Program-made: the position numbers and the translations under genes
Source: Paenibacillus azoreducens
Lineage (GTDB): Bacteria > Bacillota > Bacilli > Paenibacillales > Paenibacillaceae
Assembly (NCBI RefSeq): GCF_021654775.1
Contig: NZ_AP025343.1
Span: 4,989,501-5,053,500, forward strand
Reading direction: 5' to 3'
Length of the DNA stretch: 64,000 nt
In this document: positions 1 through 9,678 of the stretch, in pieces
How positions within the stretch are numbered: position 1 is the stretch's first letter
Layout: every line of letters starts with the position of its first letter
Notes under the pieces: model-generated
Seen by the model: only the letters and a program-made list of their open reading frames with translations
What the model was told of the DNA's origin: nothing
Databases searched by the model: none

Positions 1-617
1 ATGGTCACGTCCGCGGCAATTTTCGGATCCATTTTTGCCAAAATGGCCGTTCGATTGTCGTTTTTCATTGCGCTAAGCAGCTGAACCATTTCTTCCGTCG
101 TCAAGTTTTGCATGATGGGCGCCGCTTTGCTCGGACTCATGTTCGCGTACATTTTGGCCAAGTCCTTGATCTGCTTATCATAAGGATCCGCTTCCTGCGC
201 CCCTGCTCCTTGTCCGGCGGCTTCCGTTTGCGAGTTCTGAATGGAATCAATCTGCTCCTGCATATTTTTCAGCTTCTGATCCTGCTCGGTTTTCGCTTGC
301 TTGGCTTGTTCCAAATCCTTATCCTTGGCAGCCAGTTGGTTCTTTAGCTCTTTAATCGTCGCTTCCGCGCTCTTAACCTGGTCTTTTGTATCATCAAGTT
401 TCTTTTTCGCGGGATCCTTGGTGGGTTCAGGAACCCAGTTTTTGACGATCGGTATTTTTTGGGCAAAACCCAGCACATCGTTCCGGATATTTACATTAAA
501 GAGGGTGAGAAGCACCCCGATCAGCACGATCGTAAAAATGATCGGAATCATAAAAAACAGAAACCTCTCAAATCTCCCTGCAGACTCCTGGTCTATCTCA
601 AAATCTTTATCTGCCAC
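1..617 (-). CDS. MotE/YlxF-like flagellar locus protein (3' end cut by window)
   Basis: The visible 205 residues start at a GTG seven bases after a GGGGGTGG ribosome-binding site. They show a short N-terminus, one membrane helix at about residues 20-42, a long charged coiled coil (about 65-130), and then a helical segment with the pattern MYANMSPSKAAPIMQNL and AAILAKMDPKIAADVT-like text. That last part matches the FliG-N/MgtE-N-like domain of MotE/YlxF proteins, which act as periplasmic or stator-associated chaperones in flagellar operons. It follows fliJ, the usual place of ylxF. The C-terminus lies outside the window. Family placement is good; exact role is inferred. Confidence 0.8.
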   Translation of the reverse strand, partial: MADKDFEIDQESAGRFERFLFFMIPIIFTIVLIGVLLTLFNVNIRNDVLGFAQKIPIVKNWVPEPTKDPAKKKLDDTKDQVKSAEATIKELKNQLAAKDKDLEQAKQAKTEQDQKLKNMQEQIDSIQNSQTEAAGQGAGAQEADPYDKQIKDLAKMYANMSPSKAAPIMQNLTTEEMVQLLSAMKNDNRTAILAKMDPKIAADVT

Positions 618-665
618 AATCAATCCACCCCCGAGGCAACAGCTTGCTTTTGATCCCGTTCATTC

Positions 666-769
666 AGGCGCGATCAAAAAAAATGATAGAACATTCGATT
701 TGCCGAAAGTAGCCGTAATAACGGACATTTCCCGTCCAAATCTGATTCGCTATTTTTTTGATCGCGCCT
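666..769. repeat. Inverted repeat between fliJ and the MotE-like gene
   Basis: Two arms of 17-18 bp (666-683 and 752-769) are complementary: one reads AGGCGCGATCAAAAAAA and the other is its reverse complement. They enclose a 68-bp loop, and the right arm overlaps the fliJ stop codon. In the operon mRNA this would fold into a long stem-loop between two genes. It could tune distal gene expression; this is inference. Confidence 0.6.
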
Positions 770-1211
770 ATCTCGCTCTCATGGCGAACCTTACTGTTGC
801 CATTTCATCCAGTTCATTCTGTTCCTTCAGGAGCATGCTTTGCTGAAAGGAACTTTTCGCTTTATCCCTGGCTTTCAGCCAGACTTTCTCATCCAGCATT
901 TTATGGGAAAGCTGCGTCTTCTTCATTTGCACATTGACATCGGCTTTTTTTACATCGGAATGTTTCTTTTCGATGCATTGCTCCAGATGCTGCACATACA
1001 TTTGAAATTCCTGGATTTTCGCAACCGGCGCTTTCCGTTCGGCGGCCTCCTGCAGTTGGTTCACCATTCGTTCCTTGTTTTCAAGCAGCTCGCCAAGAGA
1101 TTTTTTCTCTTCTTGCAACCTGCCGATAGCGCTCGACAGCATCCATTCAGCCTGTGTTTTTTCATTGCCTTTCAAATCCACGATTTTCTGGAACGCATAC
1201 TGAAATCTCAT
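768..1211 (-). CDS. fliJ: Flagellar export chaperone FliJ
   Basis: A 147-residue, almost wholly helical and charged protein, the normal size for FliJ. It begins MRFQYAFQKIVDLK, the typical FliJ start, and continues as a coiled coil rich in Glu, Lys and Gln. FliJ is the stalk-like part of the flagellar type III export ATPase and contacts FliI and the export gate. The gene lies 9 bp downstream of fliI, in the expected operon order. The ATG has GGAGATGACC upstream. Confidence 0.93.
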   Translation of the reverse strand: MRFQYAFQKIVDLKGNEKTQAEWMLSSAIGRLQEEKKSLGELLENKERMVNQLQEAAERKAPVAKIQEFQMYVQHLEQCIEKKHSDVKKADVNVQMKKTQLSHKMLDEKVWLKARDKAKSSFQQSMLLKEQNELDEMATVRFAMRAR

Positions 1212-1220
1212 GCCTTATGG

Positions 1221-2540
1221 TCATCTCCTTGAAAATTCGGAAATCAAACGCTCCTGCACCTGCGTAAGCGTTACCTTCTCATCCACCCTTTGCTTGGTGA
1301 AATCCCAGATGTCCTGGATGTAATCAATGGCCTCATCGATTTGCTCATTGGAACCTTTCTGATAGGCCCCGATGTTGATTAAATCTTCCGAGTCCTTATA
1401 AACTGACATCAGTCGTTTCAAATTATCGGCTGCTTCGGTCTGTTCCTGCGGCGCGATATCTTTCATCACCCGGCTGATGCTCGCAAGAACATCAATCGCC
1501 GGAAAATGCCCTTTATTTGCGATGTTGCGGTTAAGAACGATATGACCATCCAAAATCCCCCGCACCGCATCGGCAATCGGCTCATTCATGTCATCGCCAT
1601 CAACCAGCACGGTATAAAAGGCCGTGATTGAGCCGCTTGGTCCGGTTCCCGCACGCTCCAGCAGCTTCGGCAAACTGGCGAAAACGGAAGGGGTGTACCC
1701 TCTCATCGCGGGAGGTTCGCCGATCGCGAGGCCGACTTCGCGCTGCGCCATGGCGTAGCGTGTGACGGAATCCATCATCAGCATGACGTTCATTCCCCTG
1801 TCGCGGAAGTATTCCGCGATGGTCGTGGCAATGAGCGCCCCTTTGATTCTCACCAGTGCCGGCTGATCCGAGGTTGCGACGACAACCACCGATCGCTGCA
1901 GTCCTTCCGGACCAAGATCCCTTTCAATAAAATCGAGTACTTCACGGCCCCGTTCTCCGATCAGGGCAATGACATTGACATCGGCAGACGTATTCCGGGC
2001 AATCATGCCCATCAGCGTACTTTTGCCGACGCCCGAACCTGCGAATATACCAACCCGCTGCCCCTTGCCGATGGTGAGCAGACCGTCAATGGCCCTCACG
2101 CCGATGCTGATCGGCTCTATTACTCGCGGCCGATTCAGCGGGTTAGCCGGCTCATTGTAAGTAGAACTGTAAGGCATCCGCGTAGGAATCAGCGAGCCGT
2201 CCAGCGGTTGTCCAAGGCCGTCCAGCACTTTGCCCAGCAGCTCGGAACCGACCTGAACGCTAAGCGGCTTGCCGGTTCCCACGACGTCGCAACCCGGGCC
2301 GATCGAATGCAGCTCGCCAAGCGGCATCAGCAGCACCTTGTTGTCCCGGAAGCCGACGACCTCCGCCTGCAAAGGTTTTGCGCTTTTCGTCGGATAAATG
2401 TAGCAGACATCGCCTACGCTTGCGTCCGGTCCTTCGGATTCCACCATCAGCCCGATGACCTGGGTTACTTTCCCGTTGACTCGCACCGGGTCTAAATTCC
2501 GCAGATGCTCCATGTATCGGTGACTGCTAAGCATCTTCAT
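1221..2540 (-). CDS. fliI: Flagellar type III export ATPase FliI
   Basis: A full-length FliI of about 439 residues. The Walker A motif GSGVGKST is at about residues 168-175, followed by Walker B-type MLMMDSVTRYA and the conserved GEPPAMRGYTPSVFA stretch shared with F1 beta-type ATPases. It drives export of rod, hook and filament subunits with FliH and FliJ. The start is uncertain: codons at 2564, 2540 and 2534 are possible, and all overlap the 3' end of fliH. I chose the MKMLSSHRY start because homologues begin there. Confidence 0.95.
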   Translation of the reverse strand: MKMLSSHRYMEHLRNLDPVRVNGKVTQVIGLMVESEGPDASVGDVCYIYPTKSAKPLQAEVVGFRDNKVLLMPLGELHSIGPGCDVVGTGKPLSVQVGSELLGKVLDGLGQPLDGSLIPTRMPYSSTYNEPANPLNRPRVIEPISIGVRAIDGLLTIGKGQRVGIFAGSGVGKSTLMGMIARNTSADVNVIALIGERGREVLDFIERDLGPEGLQRSVVVVATSDQPALVRIKGALIATTIAEYFRDRGMNVMLMMDSVTRYAMAQREVGLAIGEPPAMRGYTPSVFASLPKLLERAGTGPSGSITAFYTVLVDGDDMNEPIADAVRGILDGHIVLNRNIANKGHFPAIDVLASISRVMKDIAPQEQTEAADNLKRLMSVYKDSEDLINIGAYQKGSNEQIDEAIDYIQDIWDFTKQRVDEKVTLTQVQERLISEFSRR

Positions 2541-3384
2541 CCTGGTTTTTCCGCTCCTCATCATCCAATGCGATCCGGATAAGCTCTTTTTTGATTTCGG
2601 TCAGCTGCGTATCGATTCTCGCATCCACGCTGCCAAACGACGAGCGTATGACGCAGCCTCGGTCAAGAACCGTCGAATCAGGCAAAATTTGCAGCTCGGC
2701 TTGGGAATCGATCGAAGCTGCAAGCTCCTCCCTTGCCGCTTGCACAAAAGCAAAATGTCTCGGCGCGACGCATAACGTAATGACTCCCTGTTCCCGTTTG
2801 CGCGACAGGTTGTTTTTGATCAAATCGATGACGTAACCTTCTTCCATCGTCAGCTGTTTATCGATGACTTTCTCGGCAATCGCGCAGCTGAGATCAACCA
2901 AAAACGGTTCGGCCTCCTGAATGATCTGATCCTTCATTAAATAAGCCTGTTTCAAAACGGTTTGGGCCTCGTCCATCATCCTGGCGATGTGCTCCTGCAA
3001 ATCCGCAAGCGCCTTCTCTGTCCCTTCACGGTATCCCGAATCATACCCTTCGGCCTTGATCGCTTCGATCAGATGTTCGTCCTGCTGCCTGCGCTCCTGC
3101 CACCAGCCGTCGATTTGCTCACTTGCCTCCGCCAGCATCCGTTCCGCCTCTTCCGAAGCTTCGCGCAGCTGGCGTTCCGCGAATTCACGCGCATCATCGA
3201 GCATTTCTTTGCTTAACCGTTTGGATTCTTCATCCGCCTGGATTTCTTTTATTTCTTCCGTTACTTGCCCCTCCGGATCTGCCGTTTCCTCCGGCGAAAC
3301 ATAGCGCTGTCCCAAGTCCAGCTTTCTCAACACTTCGACAGGAACATATTGAGTGGATTTAATCAAATTAGACAATGATGTCAT
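2527..3384 (-). CDS. fliH: Flagellar assembly protein FliH
   Basis: A protein of about 285 residues with a long acidic, helical middle rich in Glu, Arg and Ala (coiled coil, about 45-130) and a C-terminal V-type ATPase subunit E-like domain. This is the FliH layout; FliH holds FliI at the export gate and inhibits it. It overlaps both fliG and fliI by a few codons, as expected for translational coupling. GTG at 3393, ATG at 3384 and TTG at 3375 are all possible starts around a GGAGGGG site. Confidence 0.88.
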   Translation of the reverse strand: MTSLSNLIKSTQYVPVEVLRKLDLGQRYVSPEETADPEGQVTEEIKEIQADEESKRLSKEMLDDAREFAERQLREASEEAERMLAEASEQIDGWWQERRQQDEHLIEAIKAEGYDSGYREGTEKALADLQEHIARMMDEAQTVLKQAYLMKDQIIQEAEPFLVDLSCAIAEKVIDKQLTMEEGYVIDLIKNNLSRKREQGVITLCVAPRHFAFVQAAREELAASIDSQAELQILPDSTVLDRGCVIRSSFGSVDARIDTQLTEIKKELIRIALDDEERKNQDEDA

Positions 3385-4384
3385 CCCCTCCACCGCGAGC
3401 TATGATAATCTCACCGGCCTCTTCCAATCTCCGGATTGTGCCTACGATGCGGGTCTGCGCCTCTTCTACATCACGCAGCCGCACCGGGCCCATGTACTCC
3501 ATTTCTTCCTTGAAGGTTTCGGACATGCGTTTGGACATGTTGCGGAAAATAACGTCTCGAACCTCCTCGCTTGCCACTTTGAGGGCCAATTGAAGATCGG
3601 CATTTTCCACGTCCCGGATAATCCGCTGAATCGAACGGTTGTCCACATTGACGATATCTTCGAATACAAACATCCGTTTTTTGATTTCTTCAGCCAGCTC
3701 CGGATCCTGAATCTCCAGCGAATCGAGAATCGTACGTTCCGTACCGCGGTCGACCCCGTTCAGAATTTGAACGATGGATTCGATGCCGCCCGCATTCGTA
3801 TAGTCCTGCGTTACCGTCGCAGACAGCTTCTGCTCCAATACCTTTTCGACTTGCGAAATGACTTCAGGCGACGTGCTGTCCATGACGGCGATTCTCCTTG
3901 CCACATCCGCCTGCTTCTCTTGAGGCAGGGATGACAGAATGGCGGCCGCCTGTTCAAATTGCAGATAAGAAAGCACCAGAGCAATCGTTTGGGCATTTTC
4001 GTTTTGGATAAAGTTCAAAATCTGGTTCGGGTCCGCTTTGCGCGCAAAGTCGAACGGTCTTACCTGCAGCGTTGCGGTTAGGCGATTGATGACCTCGATC
4101 GCTTTTTGCGAACCAAGCGCTTTCTCCAATATTTCCTTGGCATAATTGATACCGCCTTGCGATATATATTCCTGCGCCAAGCAAATCTGATGAAACTCGG
4201 AGAGGATCTGGTCCTTTTCCTCGCTGTCCACTTTGCGGACATTAGCTATTTCAAGAGTCAACTGCTCTATTTCTTCATCTCTCAAATGTTTGAATATTTG
4301 AGCCGAAACTTCCGGCCCCAGGGTGATGAGCAGGATCGCCGCTTTTTGCCGCCCGCTCAACCCCTGGCTGTTTGGTTTAGCCAA
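3368..4384 (-). CDS. fliG: Flagellar motor switch protein FliG
   Basis: A 338-residue FliG with all three domains: the N-terminal part that binds FliF (begins AKPNSQGLSGRQKAAILL), the middle domain, and a C-terminal torque-generating domain ending GPVRLRDVEEAQTRIV. It forms the rotor ring that interacts with the stator and converts ion flow to torque. It lies between fliF and fliH. I prefer a TTG start at 4384, six bases after AGAGGTG; a GTG at 4393 is also possible. Confidence 0.95.
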   Translation of the reverse strand: MAKPNSQGLSGRQKAAILLITLGPEVSAQIFKHLRDEEIEQLTLEIANVRKVDSEEKDQILSEFHQICLAQEYISQGGINYAKEILEKALGSQKAIEVINRLTATLQVRPFDFARKADPNQILNFIQNENAQTIALVLSYLQFEQAAAILSSLPQEKQADVARRIAVMDSTSPEVISQVEKVLEQKLSATVTQDYTNAGGIESIVQILNGVDRGTERTILDSLEIQDPELAEEIKKRMFVFEDIVNVDNRSIQRIIRDVENADLQLALKVASEEVRDVIFRNMSKRMSETFKEEMEYMGPVRLRDVEEAQTRIVGTIRRLEEAGEIIIARGGGDDIIV

Positions 4385-4395
4385 TGAATTCACCT

Positions 4396-5973
4396 CTATT
4401 CGTCAGCGAGCCATGTACGCAGCAGATTGACAAATTCCTCCGGCTTCTTCTTCGCCAGAGTTTCGAGCTGTTTACGTACCTGACTTTCGTTTGTCACGCT
4501 TTCCAAATTAATGGATGGAAACTCTGTAGGAGCCGGCAGCGGAAGATCGTCTTCTTCCATTTCTTCGTTTTGTTTGCGACGGCGGAAGATCAGGAAAGCT
4601 CCTCCGGCAAGCAAAGCAAGCGCGGCGAGACCGATGCCCCACAGAACACCTTTGGAAAGATTCAAACCATTTGATTTGGTATCTTCTTGACCAAACGGTT
4701 GAGAATATACCGAAACTTTTTTAGCCAGATCTGCGTCTGTATATGTAGAACCGGAATCCGCAAGCGATGCCCTCACAATATTCACCAAAATATTATGAAT
4801 GGCGTCCTGGGTCTGTTGGTCTACCGTTTTTTGACCCGCCGGCGGTTCAACAGCCACGTTTATGGTTAAATCTTTAACAGTGTAAGGGCTGGATACGATA
4901 TCTTTCGTAATCCGGTTTACTTCATAATTGATCGTTTTGGACAAGTCTTCGGAGGTCACATCTCCAGAAGACGATGCTCCCGGGTAGCCAGGCACCTGAG
5001 TTTGTCCGGTTCCTGCCACACCGCTGTCGGGACTGCTTTTGCCCGAATAGTTTTTCGAAATTTCCTGCACGCTGATTTCAATGCCTTTCATATTTTCGGC
5101 ATCTACCGGCGTCACGAGATTTTCTTTGCTCTGAACTTTGTCGAAATTCAGTTTGGAAACGACAAGCACATCCACTTTATTAGGTCCCATGAACTGGCTC
5201 AAAAACTGCTTGACGTTTTGCCGTACTTCATTTTCGAATTTCTTTTGCAGCGCAAAGTTCTCTTCCACGGAACTTCTTAATGTTCCCTGGCCGCCACGCG
5301 AGGATGGCAAGAGTTCCGTGTCGCCTTCCATCATCGTGATGTTTTCAATCGGCAGGTTTGGCACTGCGGTTTTGACGAGATTGAAATACCCATCGACTGT
5401 CGCCTGGTTTGGATGATATCCGGGTTTAAAGGTTAGTACCACGGAAGCATTACCTTTTTCCTGGTCATCCGCTCCGGCAAATACGCTTTCTTTCGGAAGC
5501 GTCACAAGCACTTTCGCATTCGAAATACCGTTCATTTGCTGGAGAAGTTGTTCAACCTCGCCATTCAACGCGTTGTTGTATTTCACGTTGAATTCGCTGT
5601 CGGTCGTTCCGATGGACGAAGAATTGTCGAATGCGCGAAACCCGATCGAGCCGTTCTGGATAATCCCCTGGGAACCAACGTCCACTTTAACGCGCGACGC
5701 CCGGGTACTTGGTACAGAGATCGTTTTTCCATCAGAACCCAGCTTGTACGGAATGTTGTTCGTATCCAGATAATTCATGATGCCTGCAGAGTCGCTTGCA
5801 TTCAAATCCTTGAACGCGACCTCGTATTCCGTTTTGGAAAGCTGCATGGTCAGCACCACAATAGCGATAATGATTAAAACCAGAGTTGAGATAAATATTG
5901 TTTTTTGTTTTTTGCTGAACTGATTCCAATATTGGACGATCTTGTCCTTATATTGGGCGATTCTTTCATTCAC
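4396..5973 (-). CDS. fliF: Flagellar MS-ring protein FliF
   Basis: About 525 residues with the FliF layout: an N-terminal membrane helix (about 24-44), a periplasmic YscJ/FliF ring-building region, a low-complexity Gly/Ser stretch near residue 320, a second membrane helix (about 440-462) and a cytoplasmic tail that binds FliG. It forms the MS ring, the first assembled part of the basal body. The GTG at 5973 has AGGGTGG eight bases upstream; a GTG at 5985 is the alternative. Confidence 0.95.
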   Translation of the reverse strand: MNERIAQYKDKIVQYWNQFSKKQKTIFISTLVLIIIAIVVLTMQLSKTEYEVAFKDLNASDSAGIMNYLDTNNIPYKLGSDGKTISVPSTRASRVKVDVGSQGIIQNGSIGFRAFDNSSSIGTTDSEFNVKYNNALNGEVEQLLQQMNGISNAKVLVTLPKESVFAGADDQEKGNASVVLTFKPGYHPNQATVDGYFNLVKTAVPNLPIENITMMEGDTELLPSSRGGQGTLRSSVEENFALQKKFENEVRQNVKQFLSQFMGPNKVDVLVVSKLNFDKVQSKENLVTPVDAENMKGIEISVQEISKNYSGKSSPDSGVAGTGQTQVPGYPGASSSGDVTSEDLSKTINYEVNRITKDIVSSPYTVKDLTINVAVEPPAGQKTVDQQTQDAIHNILVNIVRASLADSGSTYTDADLAKKVSVYSQPFGQEDTKSNGLNLSKGVLWGIGLAALALLAGGAFLIFRRRKQNEEMEEDDLPLPAPTEFPSINLESVTNESQVRKQLETLAKKKPEEFVNLLRTWLADE

Positions 5974-6011
5974 AACGTCACCCACCCTACCCGAATCTTA
6001 GCAATTTACGG

Positions 6012-6323
6012 TTATATTTGCGTACGCATGATTTCCTGATAGGCCTCGATGACCTTATTGCGGACCTGAGCCGTAAGTTGCAAGCTCAGCAGTGCCTTTT
6101 GCGTGGAAATCATAACTTGGTCAACATCCACTTGTCCGAGCATGAATTTATTGCTCATCTCTTTGGACGCCTGTTCCTGAGCGGCAACCTGGTTGATCGC
6201 ATCCGCCAGATACGAACCAAACTTGCTAAATGATTCGGCCGGTGTCGCCGTGGTGTTTTGGCTGCTCTCTTGCAGCTTCAACGGTTGTACGTTTTGAGTG
6301 GAAAACATGGTGTTTTGAATCAT
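6012..6323 (-). CDS. fliE: Flagellar hook-basal body protein FliE
   Basis: A 103-residue protein with the FliE C-terminal signature, QVDVDQVMISTQKALLSLQL followed by an MRTQI-like end. FliE joins the MS ring to the rod. It sits between flgC and fliF as in other Bacillales. The ATG at 6323 follows GGGAGGGACATTG; one codon upstream is a TTG. Confidence 0.94.
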   Translation of the reverse strand: MIQNTMFSTQNVQPLKLQESSQNTTATPAESFSKFGSYLADAINQVAAQEQASKEMSNKFMLGQVDVDQVMISTQKALLSLQLTAQVRNKVIEAYQEIMRTQI

Positions 6324-6359
6324 CAATGTCCCTCCCTATTTTGTCGTCTGCCAAAAACG

Positions 6360-6812
6360 CTATCGGCCGATTTCCAGCGCCTTCATAACCATTGCTTTCG
6401 AAGCATTTAACGCGGTCACGTTAGCGTTGTACGAATGTGAAGCCGAAATGAGATCAACCATTTCCTTGGTCATGTCGACATTTGGCATATATACATACCC
6501 TTCAGCATCCGCATCAGGATGACTCGGATTGTACACCGGTTTAAAAGGTGCCGAATCCTCCTGAATTGCCGTTACTTTTACCCCTCGTGCCGAACTATTC
6601 CCCTTATCCATCTGTGCTTGGAGCATATTCGCAAAATTCGACTCATTCGGCGAAAAAACGACCATCTTCCGGCGGTAAGGGACTGCCTGTCCATTTACCA
6701 CGGATGCTCTCGTCGTTTCGGCATTGGCTATATTAGAAGAAATTACGTCCATCCGGAGGCGCTGCGCCGTCAGTCCGGAGGCGCTGATGCCAAAGCTGCT
6801 GTTCAAATTCAC
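6360..6812 (-). CDS. flgC: Flagellar basal-body rod protein FlgC
   Basis: A 150-residue rod protein with the N-terminal motif SAQRLRMDVISSNIANAETT-like (ISASGLTAQRLRMDVISSNI) typical of axial flagellar proteins and a C-terminal helix ALNASKAMVMKALEIGR. FlgB, FlgC and FlgF build the proximal rod. It starts with GTG 10-12 bases after GGGAGATAGG and lies 6 bp downstream of flgB. Confidence 0.95.
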   Translation of the reverse strand: MNLNSSFGISASGLTAQRLRMDVISSNIANAETTRASVVNGQAVPYRRKMVVFSPNESNFANMLQAQMDKGNSSARGVKVTAIQEDSAPFKPVYNPSHPDADAEGYVYMPNVDMTKEMVDLISASHSYNANVTALNASKAMVMKALEIGR

Positions 6813-6818
6813 TTATTC

Positions 6819-7226
6819 CTATCTCCCTTCTACCGCTACGCGCATCATTTTGATTTGTTCGTTGATTTGCTGGATGTAAGAATTGTATTGAATTTGGTTC
6901 GCTGCCAGATTGGCCATTTCTCTGTCGACATCGACATTGTTAAGGTTGTTGTTCATCACCGTCGATTGATCCACAGTGACTACAGGCTCAGGAACCGAGC
7001 TGGTAGGACCTATGACAAAATGCCGGGGATCGGTTACTTTCCCCCGCAACCGGGGCATGGTTCCATTTAATTCCTGCTGCAGCAGGCTTTCAAACGACAC
7101 GTCAGATCGTTTAAAGTAAGGAGTGTCTTCATTTGCAATGTTGTTGGAAATGACGTTCTGTCTGATGTTTGCCGCTTGCAGGCCAGCCTCCATAAGTCGA
7201 AAGCTTGGGCTGTTCAACAAATCCAC
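6819..7226 (-). CDS. flgB: Flagellar basal-body rod protein FlgB
   Basis: A 135-residue rod protein and the first gene of the visible flagellar operon. The N-terminal axial-family motif LQAANIRQNVISNNIANEDT is present. The GTG start follows a strong GGAGGAGGGGGAG site. Upstream lies a 470-bp intergenic region with no gene, so the operon promoter is probably there, although I could not single out a convincing sigma-D box. Confidence 0.95.
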   Translation of the reverse strand: MDLLNSPSFRLMEAGLQAANIRQNVISNNIANEDTPYFKRSDVSFESLLQQELNGTMPRLRGKVTDPRHFVIGPTSSVPEPVVTVDQSTVMNNNLNNVDVDREMANLAANQIQYNSYIQQINEQIKMMRVAVEGR

Positions 7227-7401
7227 TTTGCTCCCCCTCCTCCATATTTTGTATCATATTTTTTCCAACCTTTTCCTTTAAAATCTTGATTTTCGACAAA
7301 AGCATACAGAAATAATTAAGATTTTTAGGACTTAAGTAGAAAAATTTACTAACTTGTCGTATATCCTAAGTTTCTTAGAGATTGGGATATATTACAATAA
7401 G

Positions 7402-7443
7402 AAAAAAGCCCTATCTTTTGTTCAAAAGGAGGGCTTTTTTCTT
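7402..7443. terminator. Bidirectional stem-loop upstream of flgB
   Basis: A near-perfect palindrome: AAAAAAGCCCT and AGGGCTTTTTT enclose a second inner stem CTTTTG/CAAAAG. It has a T tract on both strands. It lies in the 470-bp gap between flgB and hslU and would insulate the flagellar operon from the upstream hslVU unit, or act as an attenuator in its leader. Apart from this, the terminator at 7632 and AT-rich sequence, I see nothing else in 7227-7696. Confidence 0.75.
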
Positions 7444-7631
7444 AATTTGTATTAAGATATTTCTAATTCTGCTCCTGATAAGGGATTAGAGGTTCATATG
7501 AACCTCCCGCATCGGCACTTTTCGTCAAAACCGAACCGAAAAAGTCCCGGTTTTTCAGATTTGCGAAAGGAAATTTGACGAAAAATACAAGTAAAATGTC
7601 AAAAATAATACGAATTTACCGGATTTAAATT

Positions 7632-7674
7632 AAAAAAAACCGATCGGAGTCAGCCTTACGGGCTGCCCGACCGG
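7632..7674 (-). terminator. Rho-independent terminator of the dprA-hslU unit
   Basis: On the minus strand CCGGTCGG pairs with CCGATCGG, and an inner GCAGCC/GGCTG stem extends it. A run of eight T follows. It starts 22 bp after the hslU stop codon. Confidence 0.85.
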
Positions 7675-7696
7675 GTCAGGTATAATTTATCGGTAT

Positions 7697-9106
7697 TTAT
7701 AAAATATATTGGCTCAAATCGCGATCCTGGGCGATTCCGGCCAGCTTCTCGCGCACATATTCCGGGGTGATCGTCATCTGCTCCAAAGTCAGCTCAGGAG
7801 CCTCGAAAGACAGGTCTTCCAGCAGCTTTTCCAAGATGGTGTGCAGTCTGCGCGCTCCGATGTTTTCCATGTTTTCATTTACTGTAGCGGCAATTTTCGC
7901 GATTTCGCGGATGGCATCAGGCGCAAAGTTAATCTCTATGTTTTCGGTTTTCAACAGGTCTTTATATTGCTTGGTAATCGCATTTTTCGGTTCTGTCAGG
8001 ATCGAAACGAAATCATCGAGCGAAAGACTGTTCAATTCGACACGAATCGGGAAACGACCCTGCAGCTCCGGAATCAAATCCGAAGGTTTGGCAATATGAA
8101 ACGCCCCGGCTGCAATAAACAGGATGAAATCGGTCTTCACAGGCCCGTATTTGGTCATGACGGTCGACCCTTCGACAATCGGCAGGATATCCCTTTGCAC
8201 CCCTTCTCTGGATACATCGGGGCCCGTTCCTTTGCCCTGGCTGGCGACTTTGTCGATCTCATCGATAAAAATAATGCCGGATTGCTCAGCGCGGTAGACC
8301 GATTCAGCGATCACATCATCCATGTCGATCAATTTATTAGCTTCCTCTTGCGTCAGCACTTTGCGGGCTTCCTTGATCGAAAGCTTGCGTTTCTTGGTCC
8401 GTTTCGGCAGCAGGCTGCCGAACATTTCCTGCATGTTCATGCCCATCTGGTCATTGCCTTGGCCAGCGAGCATATCCATCATGGTTGGCGACGTATCTTC
8501 CACATCGATTTCGATCAGATCATCCTCCATGCTGCCGGAAAGAAGCTTGAATTTTACTTGGCGGCGGCGTTCCGCAACCGTTCCATCCAGCTCCTTATCA
8601 TCCTCTTGCTCCTGAGCGTCGCCGTTGGCGCCGCCGAATATCATCTCAAACGGATTGCGTTGATTTTTATTTTTCCCGCCGCGCGGCACGAGAATTTTCA
8701 CGATGCGTTCATTGGCAAGCTCTTCCGCACGGTCCTTTACCTTCTCCGTACGTTCGGCTTTGACCATGCGGATGGAAGTCTCAATCAGATCGCGCACCAT
8801 AGATTCCACATCGCGGCCGACGTAGCCGACTTCCGTGAATTTTGTCGCCTCGATTTTGACGAACGGCGCATTTACCAGCTTAGCCAAACGTCTGGCGATC
8901 TCCGTTTTACCTACGCCGGTAGGACCGATCATCAGAATATTTTTGGGAACGATTTCGTCACGGTCTTCGTCAGGAAGAAGGTTTCGGCGGTAGCGGTTGC
9001 GAAGGGCTACAGCTACCGATTTTTTGGCTTGTTTCTGCCCGACGATATATTTATCCAATTCGGCAACAATCTGTCTTGGTGTCATGTTCTGATTTACCAT
9101 ATTCAT
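7697..9106 (-). CDS. hslU: ATP-dependent protease ATPase subunit HslU (ClpY)
   Basis: About 469 residues, normal for HslU. It begins [27 protein letters not shown]; Walker A GPTGVGKT is at about residues 61-68 and Walker [10 protein letters not shown] in the middle, with an I domain in between and a short C-terminal tail DLSQYIL that docks into HslV. It unfolds substrates for HslV. The ATG at 9106 is preceded by AGAGGATAGGGGG; 9100 is also possible. It is 11 bp downstream of hslV. No codY follows it, unlike in Bacillus subtilis. Confidence 0.96.
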   Translation of the reverse strand: MNMVNQNMTPRQIVAELDKYIVGQKQAKKSVAVALRNRYRRNLLPDEDRDEIVPKNILMIGPTGVGKTEIARRLAKLVNAPFVKIEATKFTEVGYVGRDVESMVRDLIETSIRMVKAERTEKVKDRAEELANERIVKILVPRGGKNKNQRNPFEMIFGGANGDAQEQEDDKELDGTVAERRRQVKFKLLSGSMEDDLIEIDVEDTSPTMMDMLAGQGNDQMGMNMQEMFGSLLPKRTKKRKLSIKEARKVLTQEEANKLIDMDDVIAESVYRAEQSGIIFIDEIDKVASQGKGTGPDVSREGVQRDILPIVEGSTVMTKYGPVKTDFILFIAAGAFHIAKPSDLIPELQGRFPIRVELNSLSLDDFVSILTEPKNAITKQYKDLLKTENIEINFAPDAIREIAKIAATVNENMENIGARRLHTILEKLLEDLSFEAPELTLEQMTITPEYVREKLAGIAQDRDLSQYIL

Positions 9107-9117
9107 CCCCCTATCCT

Positions 9118-9660
9118 CTACAACTCTTCCACGACGATATTTCCATTGGTGTACACGCAAATTTCGGAAGCGATTTTCAGGGCTTCGCGCGCAATATCCT
9201 TCGCTTCAAGCTCTTGCGCATGACGTTTGAGCGCCCGGGCGGCAGATAAAGCAAAGCTGCCTCCGGATCCGATGGCAATCACATCATCGTCAGGTTCGAT
9301 AATCTCCCCGCCGCCGGAGATCAGAAGCATACTGCTTTTGTCCATAACGATCATCAGCGCCTCCAGCTTGCGAAGTACGCGGTCGGATCTCCAGTCCTTG
9401 GCCAACTCCACCGCGGCACGCTGCAGATTGCCGTGATGTTCCTCAAGTTTGCCCTCGAATTTCTCGAACAGCGTAATCGCATCGGCCACCGAACCGGCAA
9501 AACCGGCGACTACCTGGCCTCTGTAAAGGCGGCGCACTTTTTTGGCCGTCTGCTTCATAATCATATTTTCGCCAAACGTCACCTGGCCGTCGCCAGCAAT
9601 GGCCGCATTTCCGTTGTGGCGTACGGCGCAAATCGTCGTTGCGTGAAATGACATCTCCAT
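9118..9660 (-). CDS. hslV: ATP-dependent protease peptidase subunit HslV (ClpQ)
   Basis: A 180-residue proteasome-type peptidase. The N-terminus reads [13 protein letters not shown], so processing would expose a threonine nucleophile as in other Firmicutes ClpQ; GDGQVTFG and the later [20 protein letters not shown] are typical. It forms a double hexamer with HslU. The ATG follows GGAGG by nine bases, and the gene lies 18 bp downstream of trmFO. No xerC/codV gene lies between them. Confidence 0.95.
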   Translation of the reverse strand: MEMSFHATTICAVRHNGNAAIAGDGQVTFGENMIMKQTAKKVRRLYRGQVVAGFAGSVADAITLFEKFEGKLEEHHGNLQRAAVELAKDWRSDRVLRKLEALMIVMDKSSMLLISGGGEIIEPDDDVIAIGSGGSFALSAARALKRHAQELEAKDIAREALKIASEICVYTNGNIVVEEL

Positions 9661-9678
9661 ACCGTCAAGCCTCCTCGT

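Noticed and set aside
7709..9223. 504-codon plus-strand reading frame
   Set aside because: It is antisense to hslU/hslV, whose protein families are certain; the frame has no ribosome-binding site or family pattern.
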